Assembly (NCBI GenBank): GCA_021731145.1
Contig: JAKFXX010000031.1
Coordinates: 1 to 64,000 of the forward strand
Length of the DNA: 64,000 nucleotides
DNA from: Gammaproteobacteria bacterium
GTDB lineage: Bacteria > Pseudomonadota > Gammaproteobacteria > Ga0077554 > Ga007554
Direction: 5' to 3'
Shown here one piece after another: positions 1-7,960 of the stretch. The notes below the pieces were generated by a model. That model saw only the letters and a program-made list of their open reading frames with translations, was not told the DNA's origin and searched no databases. Each line of letters begins with the position of its first letter. Position 1 is the stretch's first letter. The position numbers and the translations under genes are program-made.

Positions 1-1
1 G

Positions 2-139
2 ACCGTGGACACCTTCTTCGACAAGGTAATGGTGATGGCCGAAGACACGGCGCTACGCACCAACCGCCTCACCCTGCTCAAGCAGCTCGCGGAGCTGATG
101 AATCCCGTGGCGGATATTTCCAAACTGGCGACGGCATAA
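2..139 (+). CDS. glyS: Glycine-tRNA ligase beta subunit, C-terminal end (partial)
   Basis: Only the last 45 codons are in the window; the 5' part lies to the left. The reading frame gives [20 protein letters not shown] followed by [20 protein letters not shown] and a TAA stop at 137-139. The VDxFFDxVMVMAED...NRLxLL pattern is the characteristic tail of the bacterial GlyS beta chain, which with GlyQ forms the alpha2-beta2 glycyl-tRNA synthetase and carries the anticodon-binding end. The next gene begins 47 bp downstream on the same strand. Confidence 0.9.
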   Translation, partial: TVDTFFDKVMVMAEDTALRTNRLTLLKQLAELMNPVADISKLATA

Positions 140-186
140 ACCGTAGGGCGCGTATTGCGCGCCCTACAATTTCCTGACCTCTGACT

Positions 187-921
187 ATGCTCCTGCTCCG
201 CTCCCTCCTGTTCTCCCTCGGCATGACGCTCTCAACGCTGGTCTTTGCGCCGCTCAGCTTGCTGACTTTCCCTTTGCCGCTGCGGCAGCGCTATACGTTC
301 ATCACCCAATGGTCGCGTTTTAACCTATGGTGGCTGGCGGTGACATGCAACCTACGCTACACCGTGGAGGGCCGGGAAAACATCCCCCGGACCAACGGCA
401 TCATCCTCTGCAAGCACCAATCCGCCTGGGAGACGCTGGCGTTACAGAGGGTTTTTCCGCCACAGGTGTGGTTGCTCAAACGCGAACTGTTGTGGGTGCC
501 GTTTTTCGGCTGGGGACTGGCCATGCTCAGCCCCATCGCCATCGACCGCAAAGCAGGCAAAAAGGCCTTGCGCCAACTCCGGGAGCAGGGCGCGCAACGT
601 CTGGCCGATGGTCTTTGGGTGGTGATTTTCCCGGAAGGCACACGCGTCGCGCCCGGCGAAAAACGCCCCTACGCCCCCGGCGGCGCGATGCTGGCCCATC
701 ACACCGGCTATCCTGTGGTGCCGGTGGCGCACAACGCCGGTGAGTTCTGGCCGCGACGGGGATTCATCAAACGGCCTGGCACCATCCGGCTCGTCATCGG
801 CCCGGCCATTGCCGGCACAGGGCAATCGACGTCCGAAATCAATGCCGGGGCGGAGGCCTGGATTGAAAACAAGGTACATGAAATCAGCGCCGACACCACA
901 CATTCAAATTTATTGAAGTAA
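187..921 (+). CDS. plsC: 1-acyl-sn-glycerol-3-phosphate acyltransferase (PlsC family)
   Basis: A 244-residue membrane-associated acyltransferase that probably adds the second fatty acid to lysophosphatidic acid in phospholipid synthesis. An N-terminal hydrophobic anchor covers roughly residues 1-30. The catalytic block reads KHQSAWE, with His at about residue 77 and Glu in place of the usual Asp of the HX4D motif. As far as I recall this HX4E form occurs in a PlsC subgroup. The second block, FPEGTR, lies near residues 148-153 and is followed by a PGGAMLA stretch. Length is normal for the family. It sits 47 bp after glyS on the same strand, a common proteobacterial neighbourhood (glyQ-glyS-gmhB-plsC), but no gmhB is seen between them. 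Acyl specificity cannot be told. Confidence 0.88.
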   Translation: MLLLRSLLFSLGMTLSTLVFAPLSLLTFPLPLRQRYTFITQWSRFNLWWLAVTCNLRYTVEGRENIPRTNGIILCKHQSAWETLALQRVFPPQVWLLKRELLWVPFFGWGLAMLSPIAIDRKAGKKALRQLREQGAQRLADGLWVVIFPEGTRVAPGEKRPYAPGGAMLAHHTGYPVVPVAHNAGEFWPRRGFIKRPGTIRLVIGPAIAGTGQSTSEINAGAEAWIENKVHEISADTTHSNLLK

Positions 922-993
922 CACTTCGAAACTATTTGCTATCACCGGAGAAAATCCTGGTGTAGCCTATCACCAATCCTTCAAAACCCCTGA

Positions 994-1824
994 ATGAACA
1001 TGGATGAGTTATTAGCCAACCCCGCATTCCAAGCCGCTGTTGCGCCTTTTTTCGTCGCACTGGTCGCCGGCTTCCTGCTGAAATATGCGGGATGGTACTG
1101 GGCAGGGCTGGCGGTGATGCTGGGCTTTTACGCCAGCATGTCATTGATCACAGGCTTTGAGTTCACGCCGCTCACCAGCACCCGCAAAGTGGTGCTGCTG
1201 GGCATGCTGGCCGTGGCCGTTGGTCTGGCGCTCGATCTTTTTACTATCAAGCGGCAGTACCTTTTATCCCTGCTCGCCATCATCGGGGCATCGGCGCTGC
1301 TGTGGGTGATCTGGCCGCCGCTAATGCGCATGGAAGGACAGGCCTTTTGGCTGAATGCAGCAGGCGGCATTGTTTATGTGGCTTGGCTGATGCTGTCGCT
1401 GGAAGGTCTGCGCAGCCGCGCCTTGCGTGCCGATGCGGCCGCATTGACGCTGAGTCTGGGCACCGGCATCGCGGCACTGATCGGCGCCTCAGCCCTGCTC
1501 GGACAACTGGCGTCGGCGCTAGCTGCGGCGCTCGGTGCATTTCTGCTGTTGAGCGTGATGAAGAAGACCTTGCCGGTGGGACTCATAATGATGCTGCCGG
1601 TAACGCTGCTTAGCGGACTGATCGGCATAAGCGGGCTGATATACGCAAAACTACCTTGGTACTGTTTGCCCATACTGGCACTGATACCCCTCCTGGCGCG
1701 CGTCCCCCTGCCTAAACGCTTGCCGCTGTGGGGACAGGCGCTGGCGCTGGTAGCCGCCACCGTACCTGCGGCGGCAGGCGCGATTTATGTGGCATGGAAA
1801 ATTGCCGGGGCGCCGCCCATATAA
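994..1824 (+). CDS. Multipass membrane protein of unknown function
   Basis: A 276-residue, strongly hydrophobic protein. Several segments of about 20 apolar residues can be read (for example around residues 10-45, 65-80, 90-105, 120-140, 150-190 and 200-270), suggesting eight or more membrane helices. There is no signal peptide with a cleavage site, no cofactor motif and no family I recognise. Two ATGs (994 and 1000) are possible starts and neither has a strong ribosome-binding site. It ends 43 bp before the YceI gene on the same strand, so the two may be co-transcribed. Codon use looks like that of its neighbours. Function is left open. Confidence 0.75.
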   Translation: MNMDELLANPAFQAAVAPFFVALVAGFLLKYAGWYWAGLAVMLGFYASMSLITGFEFTPLTSTRKVVLLGMLAVAVGLALDLFTIKRQYLLSLLAIIGASALLWVIWPPLMRMEGQAFWLNAAGGIVYVAWLMLSLEGLRSRALRADAAALTLSLGTGIAALIGASALLGQLASALAAALGAFLLLSVMKKTLPVGLIMMLPVTLLSGLIGISGLIYAKLPWYCLPILALIPLLARVPLPKRLPLWGQALALVAATVPAAAGAIYVAWKIAGAPPI

Positions 1825-1867
1825 TCTTAAATTTCCACCTTCACCCCCCCAACCCAAGGAGAGCACC

Positions 1868-2443
1868 ATGCGTAAAGTCGTACTTGCAGTTGCATTAACC
1901 ACACTGTCCTGCACCGCGTTCGCAGCGGCAGAGAACTACACGATCGACCCGGACCACACCTATCCGCACTTCACCATCAGCCATCTGGGCTTTTCCACCA
2001 TGCACGGCCGTTTCAACACCACCAAGGGCAAGATCGTGATGGACCGCACCGGCAACGCCAGCTCGGTGGACATCATCATTGACGCAGCTTCGGTTGATAC
2101 CGGATTCAAAAAGCGTGACGACCACTTGCGCTCGCCGGATTTCCTGAATGTTGCAGAATTCCCGGAGATCACCTACAAGTCCAGCAAAGTCACTTTCCAA
2201 GGCCCTTCCAAAGCGACCGTGGATGGCACGATGACCATTGCCGGGGTATCCAAGCCCGTCAGACTGGACGTACAGCGCATTAGTTGCGGCATTCACCCCA
2301 TGGACCCCAAGAAAGAAAAATTCGTCTGCGGTTTTGACGCCACCACCAAGATCAAACGCTCGGATTTCGGCGTGAAATACGCCTTGCCGGCGGTGGGCGA
2401 TGAGATGGGGATTACGCTCGAGGTCGAGAGCATCCGCAACTAA
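1868..2443 (+). CDS. YceI family periplasmic lipid-binding-like protein
   Basis: A 191-residue protein with a clear Sec signal peptide (MRKVVLAVALTTLSCTAFA, cleaved near residue 20). The mature domain carries the YceI pattern: an early YTIDPDHTYPHFTISHLGFS stretch, then a repeated beta-strand core with F-N-EFPEITYKS and DGTMTIAGVSKPVRLDV segments, and a final DFGVKYALPAVGDEM. YceI proteins form a lipocalin-like barrel that binds polyisoprenoids, for instance quinone precursors. The start at 1868 is chosen because AAGGAG lies 6 bp upstream and the signal peptide begins there. An upstream in-frame ATG at 1787 would overlap the previous gene. The TAA stop is the first base triplet of a repeat-A copy. 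Confidence 0.9.
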   Translation: MRKVVLAVALTTLSCTAFAAAENYTIDPDHTYPHFTISHLGFSTMHGRFNTTKGKIVMDRTGNASSVDIIIDAASVDTGFKKRDDHLRSPDFLNVAEFPEITYKSSKVTFQGPSKATVDGTMTIAGVSKPVRLDVQRISCGIHPMDPKKEKFVCGFDATTKIKRSDFGVKYALPAVGDEMGITLEVESIRN

Positions 2444-2605
2444 GCCGTCGTTCATTGTAATCTGTACATTTAGAATGGTGGGAACGGCATAAGGGGCCGT
2501 AATCACCGTATGCCCGTGAAGGGCACAATGAGGCATTGCGCCCTTCACGGGTGTGACAATGAGGCTTAACCAGAAAAGCACTGGCTATTCCTTAACGGCC
2601 CCTAA
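2441..2605 (+). repeat. Palindromic repeat family A, copy 1 (interrupted)
   Basis: One of three copies of a roughly 105-bp element in the window (others at 13848-13952 and 41424-41529, both inverted relative to this one). It begins TAAGCCGTCGTTC and ends CCTTAACGGCCCCTAA. The right part forms a long hairpin: GGGGCCGT and ACGGCCCC arms, with an inner AACCAG...CTGGTT pair. In this copy a block of about 59 bp that matches repeat family B interrupts the A sequence between GGCCGTAA and AGGCTTAACC. The yceI stop codon is its first triplet. Confidence 0.85.
2503..2561. repeat. Palindromic repeat family B, nested in repeat A
   Basis: Perfect arms CCCGTGAAGGGC (2513-2524) and GCCCTTCACGGG (2540-2551) enclose a short CAATG/CATTG pair, so the unit folds into a nearly complete hairpin. 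The other two A copies lack this block at the equivalent position, which shows that it was inserted here or lost from both others. No target-site duplication is obvious. It ends in GACAATG, as does the copy near 40.9 kb. Confidence 0.8.
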
Positions 2606-2614
2606 ATGCACAAA

Positions 2615-2634
2615 CCCCCGTTTTTCCTCGGGGG
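2615..2634 (+). terminator. Possible Rho-independent terminator after yceI
   Basis: CCCCCG (2615-2620) pairs with CGGGGG (2629-2634) across an 8-nt loop, TTTTTCCT. It is followed by a pyrimidine-rich CTCTATTCTTCTT tract. It lies 170 bp after the yceI stop, beyond repeat A. The stem is short and the T run impure, so it may be a weak terminator. Confidence 0.5.
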
Positions 2635-2703
2635 CTCTATTCTTCTTGTCACGCCATGCCCTTGCCACAGCCACAAAATAAAGTGGACCGCGCTCACACT
2701 TTT

Positions 2704-2742
2704 ACATTGTGCCCTTCACGGGTACATTGTGCCCTTCACGGG
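2704..2742. repeat. Two tandem half-units of repeat family B
   Basis: ACATTGTGCCCTTCACGGG occurs at 2704-2722 and again at 2724-2742. Each is one arm of the family B palindrome, arranged head to tail rather than inverted. No coding sequence is credible here. Confidence 0.75.
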
Positions 2743-2823
2743 CATAGCCGATACATCTGGGAAATCGCTCAGGGATGAGCCCTGTCCTAACTATACGATT
2801 TCACCCCTCCCTACCTCATTTCA

Positions 2824-2946
2824 ACCCAGATTGTCCATTAGGCGGAATAAAACGCGCAACGCCGTTCGTGGTGAGCTTGTCGAACCATGAACGGCCCTTC
2901 GACAGGCTCAGGGCGAACGGTTTTGGGGCGTAGGACAATCTGGGTT
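2824..2946. repeat. Nested inverted repeats with a TTCGACAGGCTCAGG-type palindrome
   Basis: Outer arms AACCCAGATTGTCC (2824-2837) and GGACAATCTGGGTT (2933-2946) are perfectly complementary. Between them, around 2864-2922, a second palindrome reads CGTTCGTGGTGAGCTTGTCG ... CTTCGACAGGCTCAGGG...CGAACG. Elements with this GACAGGCTCAGGGCGAACGG core are scattered in many bacterial genomes. The whole 2606-3148 stretch holds only repeats. I see no supported gene in it; the open frame at 2606-2890 has repeat-derived sequence and no ribosome-binding site. Confidence 0.7.
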
Positions 2947-3040
2947 CAACTTCACCCCAGCCCATAATAACCATAAATAACTTGCGCTAATTATTATGGA
3001 TATGATTCACTTCATCTTGTGTGGTTGCGCGCTCCGATCC

Positions 3041-3080
3041 GCAGAGACATGCAGAGACATGCAGAGACATGCAGAGACAA
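3041..3080 (+). repeat. Four tandem 10-bp repeats in the leader of the GGDEF-EAL gene
   Basis: GCAGAGACAT is repeated exactly three times (3041-3070), with a fourth copy ending AA (3071-3080). The array lies 69 bp upstream of the start at 3149. A unit of 10 bp is close to one helical turn. Copy-number change could alter spacing between promoter elements without changing any reading frame. Confidence 0.85.
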
Positions 3081-3148
3081 TAAGACAACTTACCATTTTC
3101 ACAAGAATTTCCACAAAAACAATGTGAATTTAAAAGGGCGGGTAAAAG

Positions 3149-5743
3149 ATGGAATCGCTGGACGAGATCATCGATGGCATCATCAGGGAAATGGGCATCG
3201 ACATTGCGGATGCCTCCCTGCGCAAAGACTATCTTGAGTTCACCGGGCAGGATGCAGCGCTGCTCAAGGAGTTGCACGAACAACTGCGCGAGGCGCGCTC
3301 CTATTTCATAGACGACTTCTACGCTCATCTCATGCTGTTCGACGACACGCGGGCGTTGGTTTCTGATGCGCAAACACTTCCGCGCCTCAAGCAAAAGCAG
3401 TCCGAATATTTTGACACCCTCACGATGGGAGAGTACGGCTGGGACTATGTGAAGAACCGTCTGCGCGTGGGCATCGTGCATCAGCGTGTGGGACTGGACC
3501 CGAAGTGGTACCTGGGCGCCTACAGCAAATACCTCACCAGCCTGTTGCCCGAGGTGTGGGGTATCACCCAGGGCAATGCCGACAAGACCCTGGCGGCATT
3601 GCGTGCCCTGATCAAGATCATCTTCCTCGACATGGGGCTCGCTATCGACACCTATATCCATGCCGACCATCAGACCATCCGGGCGATGAAGGAGTTCGCC
3701 GAGAATATCATCGCCAGCCTGCCGCTATGCCTGCTCACTCTTTCCGCCGATCTGCGCATCATTTCCGCCAACTTACCGTGCAAGGCACTGTTTGGCCTGG
3801 GCGCCGATGAACTGACCGGCAAGCACCTGGACGAGATTTTGGCGGGCGCCGGTGTAAAAGAAATGGCAGGGCAGGCACTGACGGCAAGCAATCCATTATG
3901 CGGCATGATCGTGAAAATCACCTGTGGAGGGGAGGAAAAATACCTGCGGGTAGCCATCACCCGCTTCAACGCTGCGGGAGAACACCTGCCAGGGGCGGCG
4001 CGGCTGTTGCTGATCGTGGAAGACCTTACCGAGGAGGAACGGCTGCGTGCCGCCACGGCGGAATCCGATGAACGTGTCCGCGCCATCATGGACAACGTGA
4101 TCGACGGCATCATCACCATCAACGAGCATGGCATCGTCGAATCCTACAACCGTTCGGCACAACGGATCTTCGGCTATAGCGCGGACGAAACCATCGGTCA
4201 GAACGTCAAAATGCTGATGCCCGAACCTTATCACAGCGAGCACGATAACTACCTGGAGCGGTACGTAACCACTCACCAGGCCACGTGCCTGGACTTGGGG
4301 ATACGCGAGGTGCCTGGCCGACGCAAGAACGGCACAACCTTTCCCATGAATTTGGCCGTCAGCGAGATGCGCCTTGGCGGGCAACGCCTGTTTATCGGTG
4401 TCATGCGTGATATCACCGAGCATAAACAGGCCAGGGAGCGCCTCGCTTACCTTGCCAATTTTGACAACCTCACCGGCCTGCCCAACCGTAGCCTGTTTCA
4501 GGACCGGCTGTGCCAGGCGCTGACCCACGCAGCCAGGCTTCACCAAAACATGGCGATATTGTTTCTCGATCTGGATCGCTTCAAGGTCATCAACGACACC
4601 TTGGGGCACGACAGCGGCGACCTCCTGTTGCAGGCCGTGGCGCTACGGCTGAAAGGTTGTGTATACGAGGAAGACACCGTGTCGCGCTTGGGCGGCGATG
4701 AGTTTGGCATCATACTCACGGATATCGTGGGGCCGGAGGACACCATAAGGGTAGCGAATAAAATCCTGACGGCGTTCCAGCAATCATTCGCCATCCGCGA
4801 CCAGGATCTGTTCATTACACCCAGCATCGGCATTAGCCTGTACCCCACCGATGGCGATGATGCGCAGAGCCTGCTGAAAAATGCCGATACCGCCATGTAC
4901 CGTGCCAAGGAGAAAGGCAAGAACGCCTATCAATTCTATACCGCCGACATGAACGACAAGGCCCTGGCAAGGCTGGTGCTGGAAACCCGCCTGCGCCGCG
5001 CCCTGGAACGCGACGAATATCTGTTGCACTACCAGCCCATGGTAGATATCGCCGCCGGCCGGATCACCAGCGTCGAGGCGCTGATCCGCTGGCGGAACCC
5101 CCAGACAGGGCTGGTGCCACCGATGGAGTTTATCCCCTTTCTGGAAGACACCGGCCTTATCGTGCCCGTCGGCGAGTGGGTACTGCGTACCGCCTGCACC
5201 CAGGCCAGTACTTGGCAGGCAATCGCCCCCTCCCCCCTGAGCGTATCTGTCAATCTCTCAGCCCGCCAATTCAGCGATCCGAATCTTACGGAGCTGGTAG
5301 GGCGCATACTGACAGAAACCGGTCTTGAACCACATCTGCTGGAGCTTGAGATCACCGAAAGCATACTCATGAAAAATATCGAGGCAGCCATTGACACCCT
5401 GAATGCCTTGCACAAGATGGGCGTTAGACTGGCCATCGATGACTTCGGCACCGGCTATTCATCGCTCAGTTATCTGCGGCGCTTCCCGATTCATACCCTG
5501 AAGATAGATCGTTCCTTCGTGAGTGACGTAACCACGAACACGGATGACGCCGCAATCGCCACTGCCATCATTCTGCTGGCGCATACACTGAGTCTTCGGG
5601 TGGTCGCCGAAGGGGTCGAGACCAAGGAACAGTTACGGTTTTTGCGTTCCCGGCGTTGCAACATGATGCAGGGTTACCTATTCAGCAAATCGCAACCCAG
5701 CGAGGTGTTGACCGGGATGCTGCGCGAGGATAAACGGCTTTGA
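3149..5743 (+). CDS. Globin-coupled sensor with PAS, GGDEF and EAL domains
   Basis: An 864-residue cytoplasmic cyclic-di-GMP enzyme. Residues 1-175 match a protoglobin/globin-coupled sensor: helical, with the VGIVHQRVGLDPKWYLGAY segment giving the likely haem-proximal His. Two PAS-like domains follow (about 180-285 and 305-430). The second starts MDNVIDGIITINEHGIVESY and ends MRDITEHK. The GGDEF domain (about 435-605) has SRLGGDEFG near residue 515. The RxxD inhibitory site is not present just before it (YEED instead). The EAL domain (about 620-860) has an intact EAL near 643, DDFGTGYSSLSYL and EGVE, so both activities are possible. The input is probably oxygen or another haem ligand (inference). 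No membrane segment is seen. A tandem repeat lies in its leader. Confidence 0.9.
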   Translation: MESLDEIIDGIIREMGIDIADASLRKDYLEFTGQDAALLKELHEQLREARSYFIDDFYAHLMLFDDTRALVSDAQTLPRLKQKQSEYFDTLTMGEYGWDYVKNRLRVGIVHQRVGLDPKWYLGAYSKYLTSLLPEVWGITQGNADKTLAALRALIKIIFLDMGLAIDTYIHADHQTIRAMKEFAENIIASLPLCLLTLSADLRIISANLPCKALFGLGADELTGKHLDEILAGAGVKEMAGQALTASNPLCGMIVKITCGGEEKYLRVAITRFNAAGEHLPGAARLLLIVEDLTEEERLRAATAESDERVRAIMDNVIDGIITINEHGIVESYNRSAQRIFGYSADETIGQNVKMLMPEPYHSEHDNYLERYVTTHQATCLDLGIREVPGRRKNGTTFPMNLAVSEMRLGGQRLFIGVMRDITEHKQARERLAYLANFDNLTGLPNRSLFQDRLCQALTHAARLHQNMAILFLDLDRFKVINDTLGHDSGDLLLQAVALRLKGCVYEEDTVSRLGGDEFGIILTDIVGPEDTIRVANKILTAFQQSFAIRDQDLFITPSIGISLYPTDGDDAQSLLKNADTAMYRAKEKGKNAYQFYTADMNDKALARLVLETRLRRALERDEYLLHYQPMVDIAAGRITSVEALIRWRNPQTGLVPPMEFIPFLEDTGLIVPVGEWVLRTACTQASTWQAIAPSPLSVSVNLSARQFSDPNLTELVGRILTETGLEPHLLELEITESILMKNIEAAIDTLNALHKMGVRLAIDDFGTGYSSLSYLRRFPIHTLKIDRSFVSDVTTNTDDAAIATAIILLAHTLSLRVVAEGVETKEQLRFLRSRRCNMMQGYLFSKSQPSEVLTGMLREDKRL

Positions 5744-5761
5744 AGGGGCCGGGGCCGGAGA

Positions 5762-6559
5762 TCAGGGACGCAGACCGGGGTTTGTGTCCAGCACATTGCT
5801 CAGCCTGGCGAACTCCTCCAGGCCCAGCGTCTCCGCGCGCAGGGCAGGATCAATGCCTTGCGCGCGGATCTGTTCTTCACTCAACAAGCCCTTGAGCGTG
5901 TTGCGCAGCGTTTTGCGGCGCTGGGAAAACGCCTGTTTGACCAGGCGGGCGAAATTCGCCTGATTGGCAACCTGCACCAACGGCGACGCATGGGGCACTA
6001 ATCGTACTATCGCCGAATCAACCTTGGGCGCGGGAGTAAATGCGCCGGGGCCTACTATGAACAGCAGCTCGACAGCGCAAAAATATTGAATCATGACACT
6101 GAGCCGCCCGTAATCCTTCCCCCCCGGCAGCGCCGCCATGCGTTCCACCACCTCTTTTTGCAGCATGAAGTGCATATCCTGAACGCATCCGATCTGATCG
6201 ATCAGATGAAACAGCAGCGGCGTGGAAATGTTGTACGGCAGATTACCCACCACTCGCAGCGGCCTGCCATCGGCGGCCAGCGCGGCAAAATCGAAGCGCA
6301 GGGCATCGGCACTGTGGATGCGTAATTCGCCCATCCCGGCGCACACACGCTCCAGCACTGGAATCAAATCGCGATCCAGCTCCACCACATCCATACTGCC
6401 CGTCTCACGCAGAAGGTGCTGGGTGAGTGCGCCCTTGCCGGGGCCGATCTCCACGATATGCTGACTTGGGCGGGGATTGATAACGTTGACGATACGTTGA
6501 ATTACGTTGTCATCATGCAGGAAATTCTGGCCGAAGCGTTTACGTGGGATGTGCTGCAT
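5762..6559 (-). CDS. rsmA: 16S rRNA (adenine1518-N6/adenine1519-N6)-dimethyltransferase
   Basis: A 265-residue KsgA/RsmA enzyme that dimethylates two adjacent adenosines in the 3' helix of 16S rRNA during small-subunit assembly. The N-terminus RKRFGQNFLHD is the family start. The SAM-binding motif I reads VEIGPGKGALT, and the target-adenine motif NLPYNIS is intact. The C-terminal helical part has FSQRRKTLRNTLKGLL. Length is standard. It is convergent with the GGDEF-EAL gene, ends 18 bp from it, and has no apxH, pdxA or surA partner next to it here. Confidence 0.96.
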   Translation of the reverse strand: MQHIPRKRFGQNFLHDDNVIQRIVNVINPRPSQHIVEIGPGKGALTQHLLRETGSMDVVELDRDLIPVLERVCAGMGELRIHSADALRFDFAALAADGRPLRVVGNLPYNISTPLLFHLIDQIGCVQDMHFMLQKEVVERMAALPGGKDYGRLSVMIQYFCAVELLFIVGPGAFTPAPKVDSAIVRLVPHASPLVQVANQANFARLVKQAFSQRRKTLRNTLKGLLSEEQIRAQGIDPALRAETLGLEEFARLSNVLDTNPGLRP

Positions 6560-6650
6560 GGATAAACGCTTATTGTGAGTAGTAGAGGGGAAAGCAACCA
6601 GATGACGGGCCGTGTGTCCGGCACCGTTCAGTTGCAGTGAGCAACACAGG

Positions 6651-6685
6651 GTGTCCGTTACGCCCTTTTGGCATAACGGACACCT
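6651..6685. terminator. Perfect hairpin between rsmA and the Tim44-domain gene
   Basis: GGTGTCCGTTA (6651-6661) pairs perfectly with TAACGGACACC (6675-6685) across a 13-nt loop. It lies 7 bp beyond the stop of the minus-strand gene at 6692. It has no T run, so it could be a processing or terminator structure, or a repeat. It is the best candidate for the 3' end of that transcript. Confidence 0.5.
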
Positions 6686-6691
6686 CGCACA

Positions 6692-7735
6692 TCAACCCTC
6701 AAGCTGCTGAATACCGTCCAGATACCATGTGGGCTGGGCACTACGTGCAGGACGGGTAAAATGCCAGATCTCGCGCACGGGGGTGACGTGCTTGTCGTCC
6801 GTGGTGTCCGCATCAATTTCGCGCATCAGCACATCAAACAGCACAGTGGCCTCGATGTCACTACCCGCTTCCCGAACCTCCAGCAATTCGCCTTCCACTT
6901 TCAACAGTTCGGTACGGTTTTCACCAGAGCGCGCACGGACCTGATCCTGTAGCTCAGCAAACACTTTATCCGTGGTGAACTGGCGCAAATCGGCCAGATC
7001 GCCCTCGTCCCAGGCCTTTTGCAGACGCTGATAAGCGGCCTTGGCGCCCTCCATGAAGCCTTCGCTGTCGAAATCCTTGGGGATCACGCCGGGCAGCGGA
7101 CGGAAGGCCGTCTGAGCAGCGCCAACATTTGTTTCACTATCAAAGGGCTTGTCTTTCCTGAACATCAGATCCGTGTCGAAAGACGCGCTGCTGCGCTCCT
7201 GTCGCGGGGTCTGCGCCTGCGGCACTTGCGCGGTGGCATCGTGATCAGCACGGTTCGCCGGGCTGTAGTCCATTGACGGTTCGGTAGCCGGCCCAGACAT
7301 GGCACCGCCTCCCGTAGCCATGCGTTCCTGCACAGGAGACATGGATGCACGCTTTCTCGCGGCAAAGATTTTGTAAAGCACAAAGGCGATCACCGCAAAA
7401 ATCGCAACGTCCATGAAATTGATATTCTCAAAGGCGCCACCGAAGAAGAGCGCACCGAGCAATCCGCCCAACGCCAATCCACCCAGCATGCCCATCAGGC
7501 CGCCCTTGCTTGCCAGAGATGCGCGCTGACCGGCGTTTTGCGCTTGGGCAGGTGACTGCGCACTCGAAGGGCCGGCAGCGGACTGCTGACGGTTTTGATA
7601 GGGCTGGCTGTGGCTGCTCTTGCCGCCAAACGACTTGCCACCGCCCATACGCTTGGCCTCGGCGCTATCAATAACGCCGCCCGCCAGGAAAATTCCGACC
7701 ACCAAAGCCAACACAACACTCAACGAGGTTTTCAT
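6692..7735 (-). CDS. Tim44-like domain membrane protein
   Basis: A 347-residue protein. Residues 1-27 form a signal-anchor or signal peptide (MKTSLSVVLALVVGIFLAGG...AEA). A Gly/Ser/Gln-rich linker follows, then hydrophobic stretches around 80-125 (GGLMGMLGGLALGGLLGALFF and MDVAIFAVIAFVLYKIF). A soluble Tim44/TIM44-like domain fills about 205-345, ending in a GDLADLRQFTT...DGIQQLEG pattern. Bacterial members of this family are membrane proteins of poorly known role. The mitochondrial namesake is an import-motor anchor, but that function should not be transferred. It follows repeat-containing DNA and is transcribed toward rsmA. Confidence 0.8.
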   Translation of the reverse strand: MKTSLSVVLALVVGIFLAGGVIDSAEAKRMGGGKSFGGKSSHSQPYQNRQQSAAGPSSAQSPAQAQNAGQRASLASKGGLMGMLGGLALGGLLGALFFGGAFENINFMDVAIFAVIAFVLYKIFAARKRASMSPVQERMATGGGAMSGPATEPSMDYSPANRADHDATAQVPQAQTPRQERSSASFDTDLMFRKDKPFDSETNVGAAQTAFRPLPGVIPKDFDSEGFMEGAKAAYQRLQKAWDEGDLADLRQFTTDKVFAELQDQVRARSGENRTELLKVEGELLEVREAGSDIEATVLFDVLMREIDADTTDDKHVTPVREIWHFTRPARSAQPTWYLDGIQQLEG

Positions 7736-7853
7736 TTACGACTCCAGTTTTTTGTATATCTTAGCGATTTTACATCAAATGAGACCATTGCCAAAACATA
7801 TGGTTCAGATGCTTTTATTCCAGATTGACCATCAGCCAAAACCATCACTAAAA

Positions 7854-7934
7854 GTAGGTTGGGTCAAGCGTAGCGGACCCAACAAAATCATCGCTTCAGG
7901 CAGTGTTGGGTCCGCTTCGCTTGACCCAACCTAC
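7854..7934. repeat. Long palindrome with 31-bp arms (GTAGGTTGGGT type)
   Basis: Left arm 7854-7884 starts GTAGGTTGGGTCAAGCG and the right arm 7904-7934 is its reverse complement with a single mismatch (TACGC against TTCGC). The loop is 19 nt. It lies between the starts or ends of two minus-strand genes. One arm occurs alone at 13281-13311. Repeats of this GTAGGTTGGGT...CCCAACA type are common in proteobacterial intergenic DNA. A role in transcription ending is possible but unproven. Confidence 0.85.
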
Positions 7935-7960
7935 ACACTTTTAGAACCTGTTCAAAATTC

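Noticed and set aside
327-743. 138-residue frame overlapping plsC on the same strand
   Set aside because: It lies inside a well-supported gene with typical GC-rich shadow composition (Arg/Pro/Gly-rich) and no start signal.
2606-2890. 94-residue open frame in the repeat-rich gap after yceI
   Set aside because: It is made of repeat words, has no ribosome-binding site and gives no recognisable protein.
3041-3080. Possible CRISPR repeat
   Set aside because: 10-bp direct repeats with no spacers; too short.
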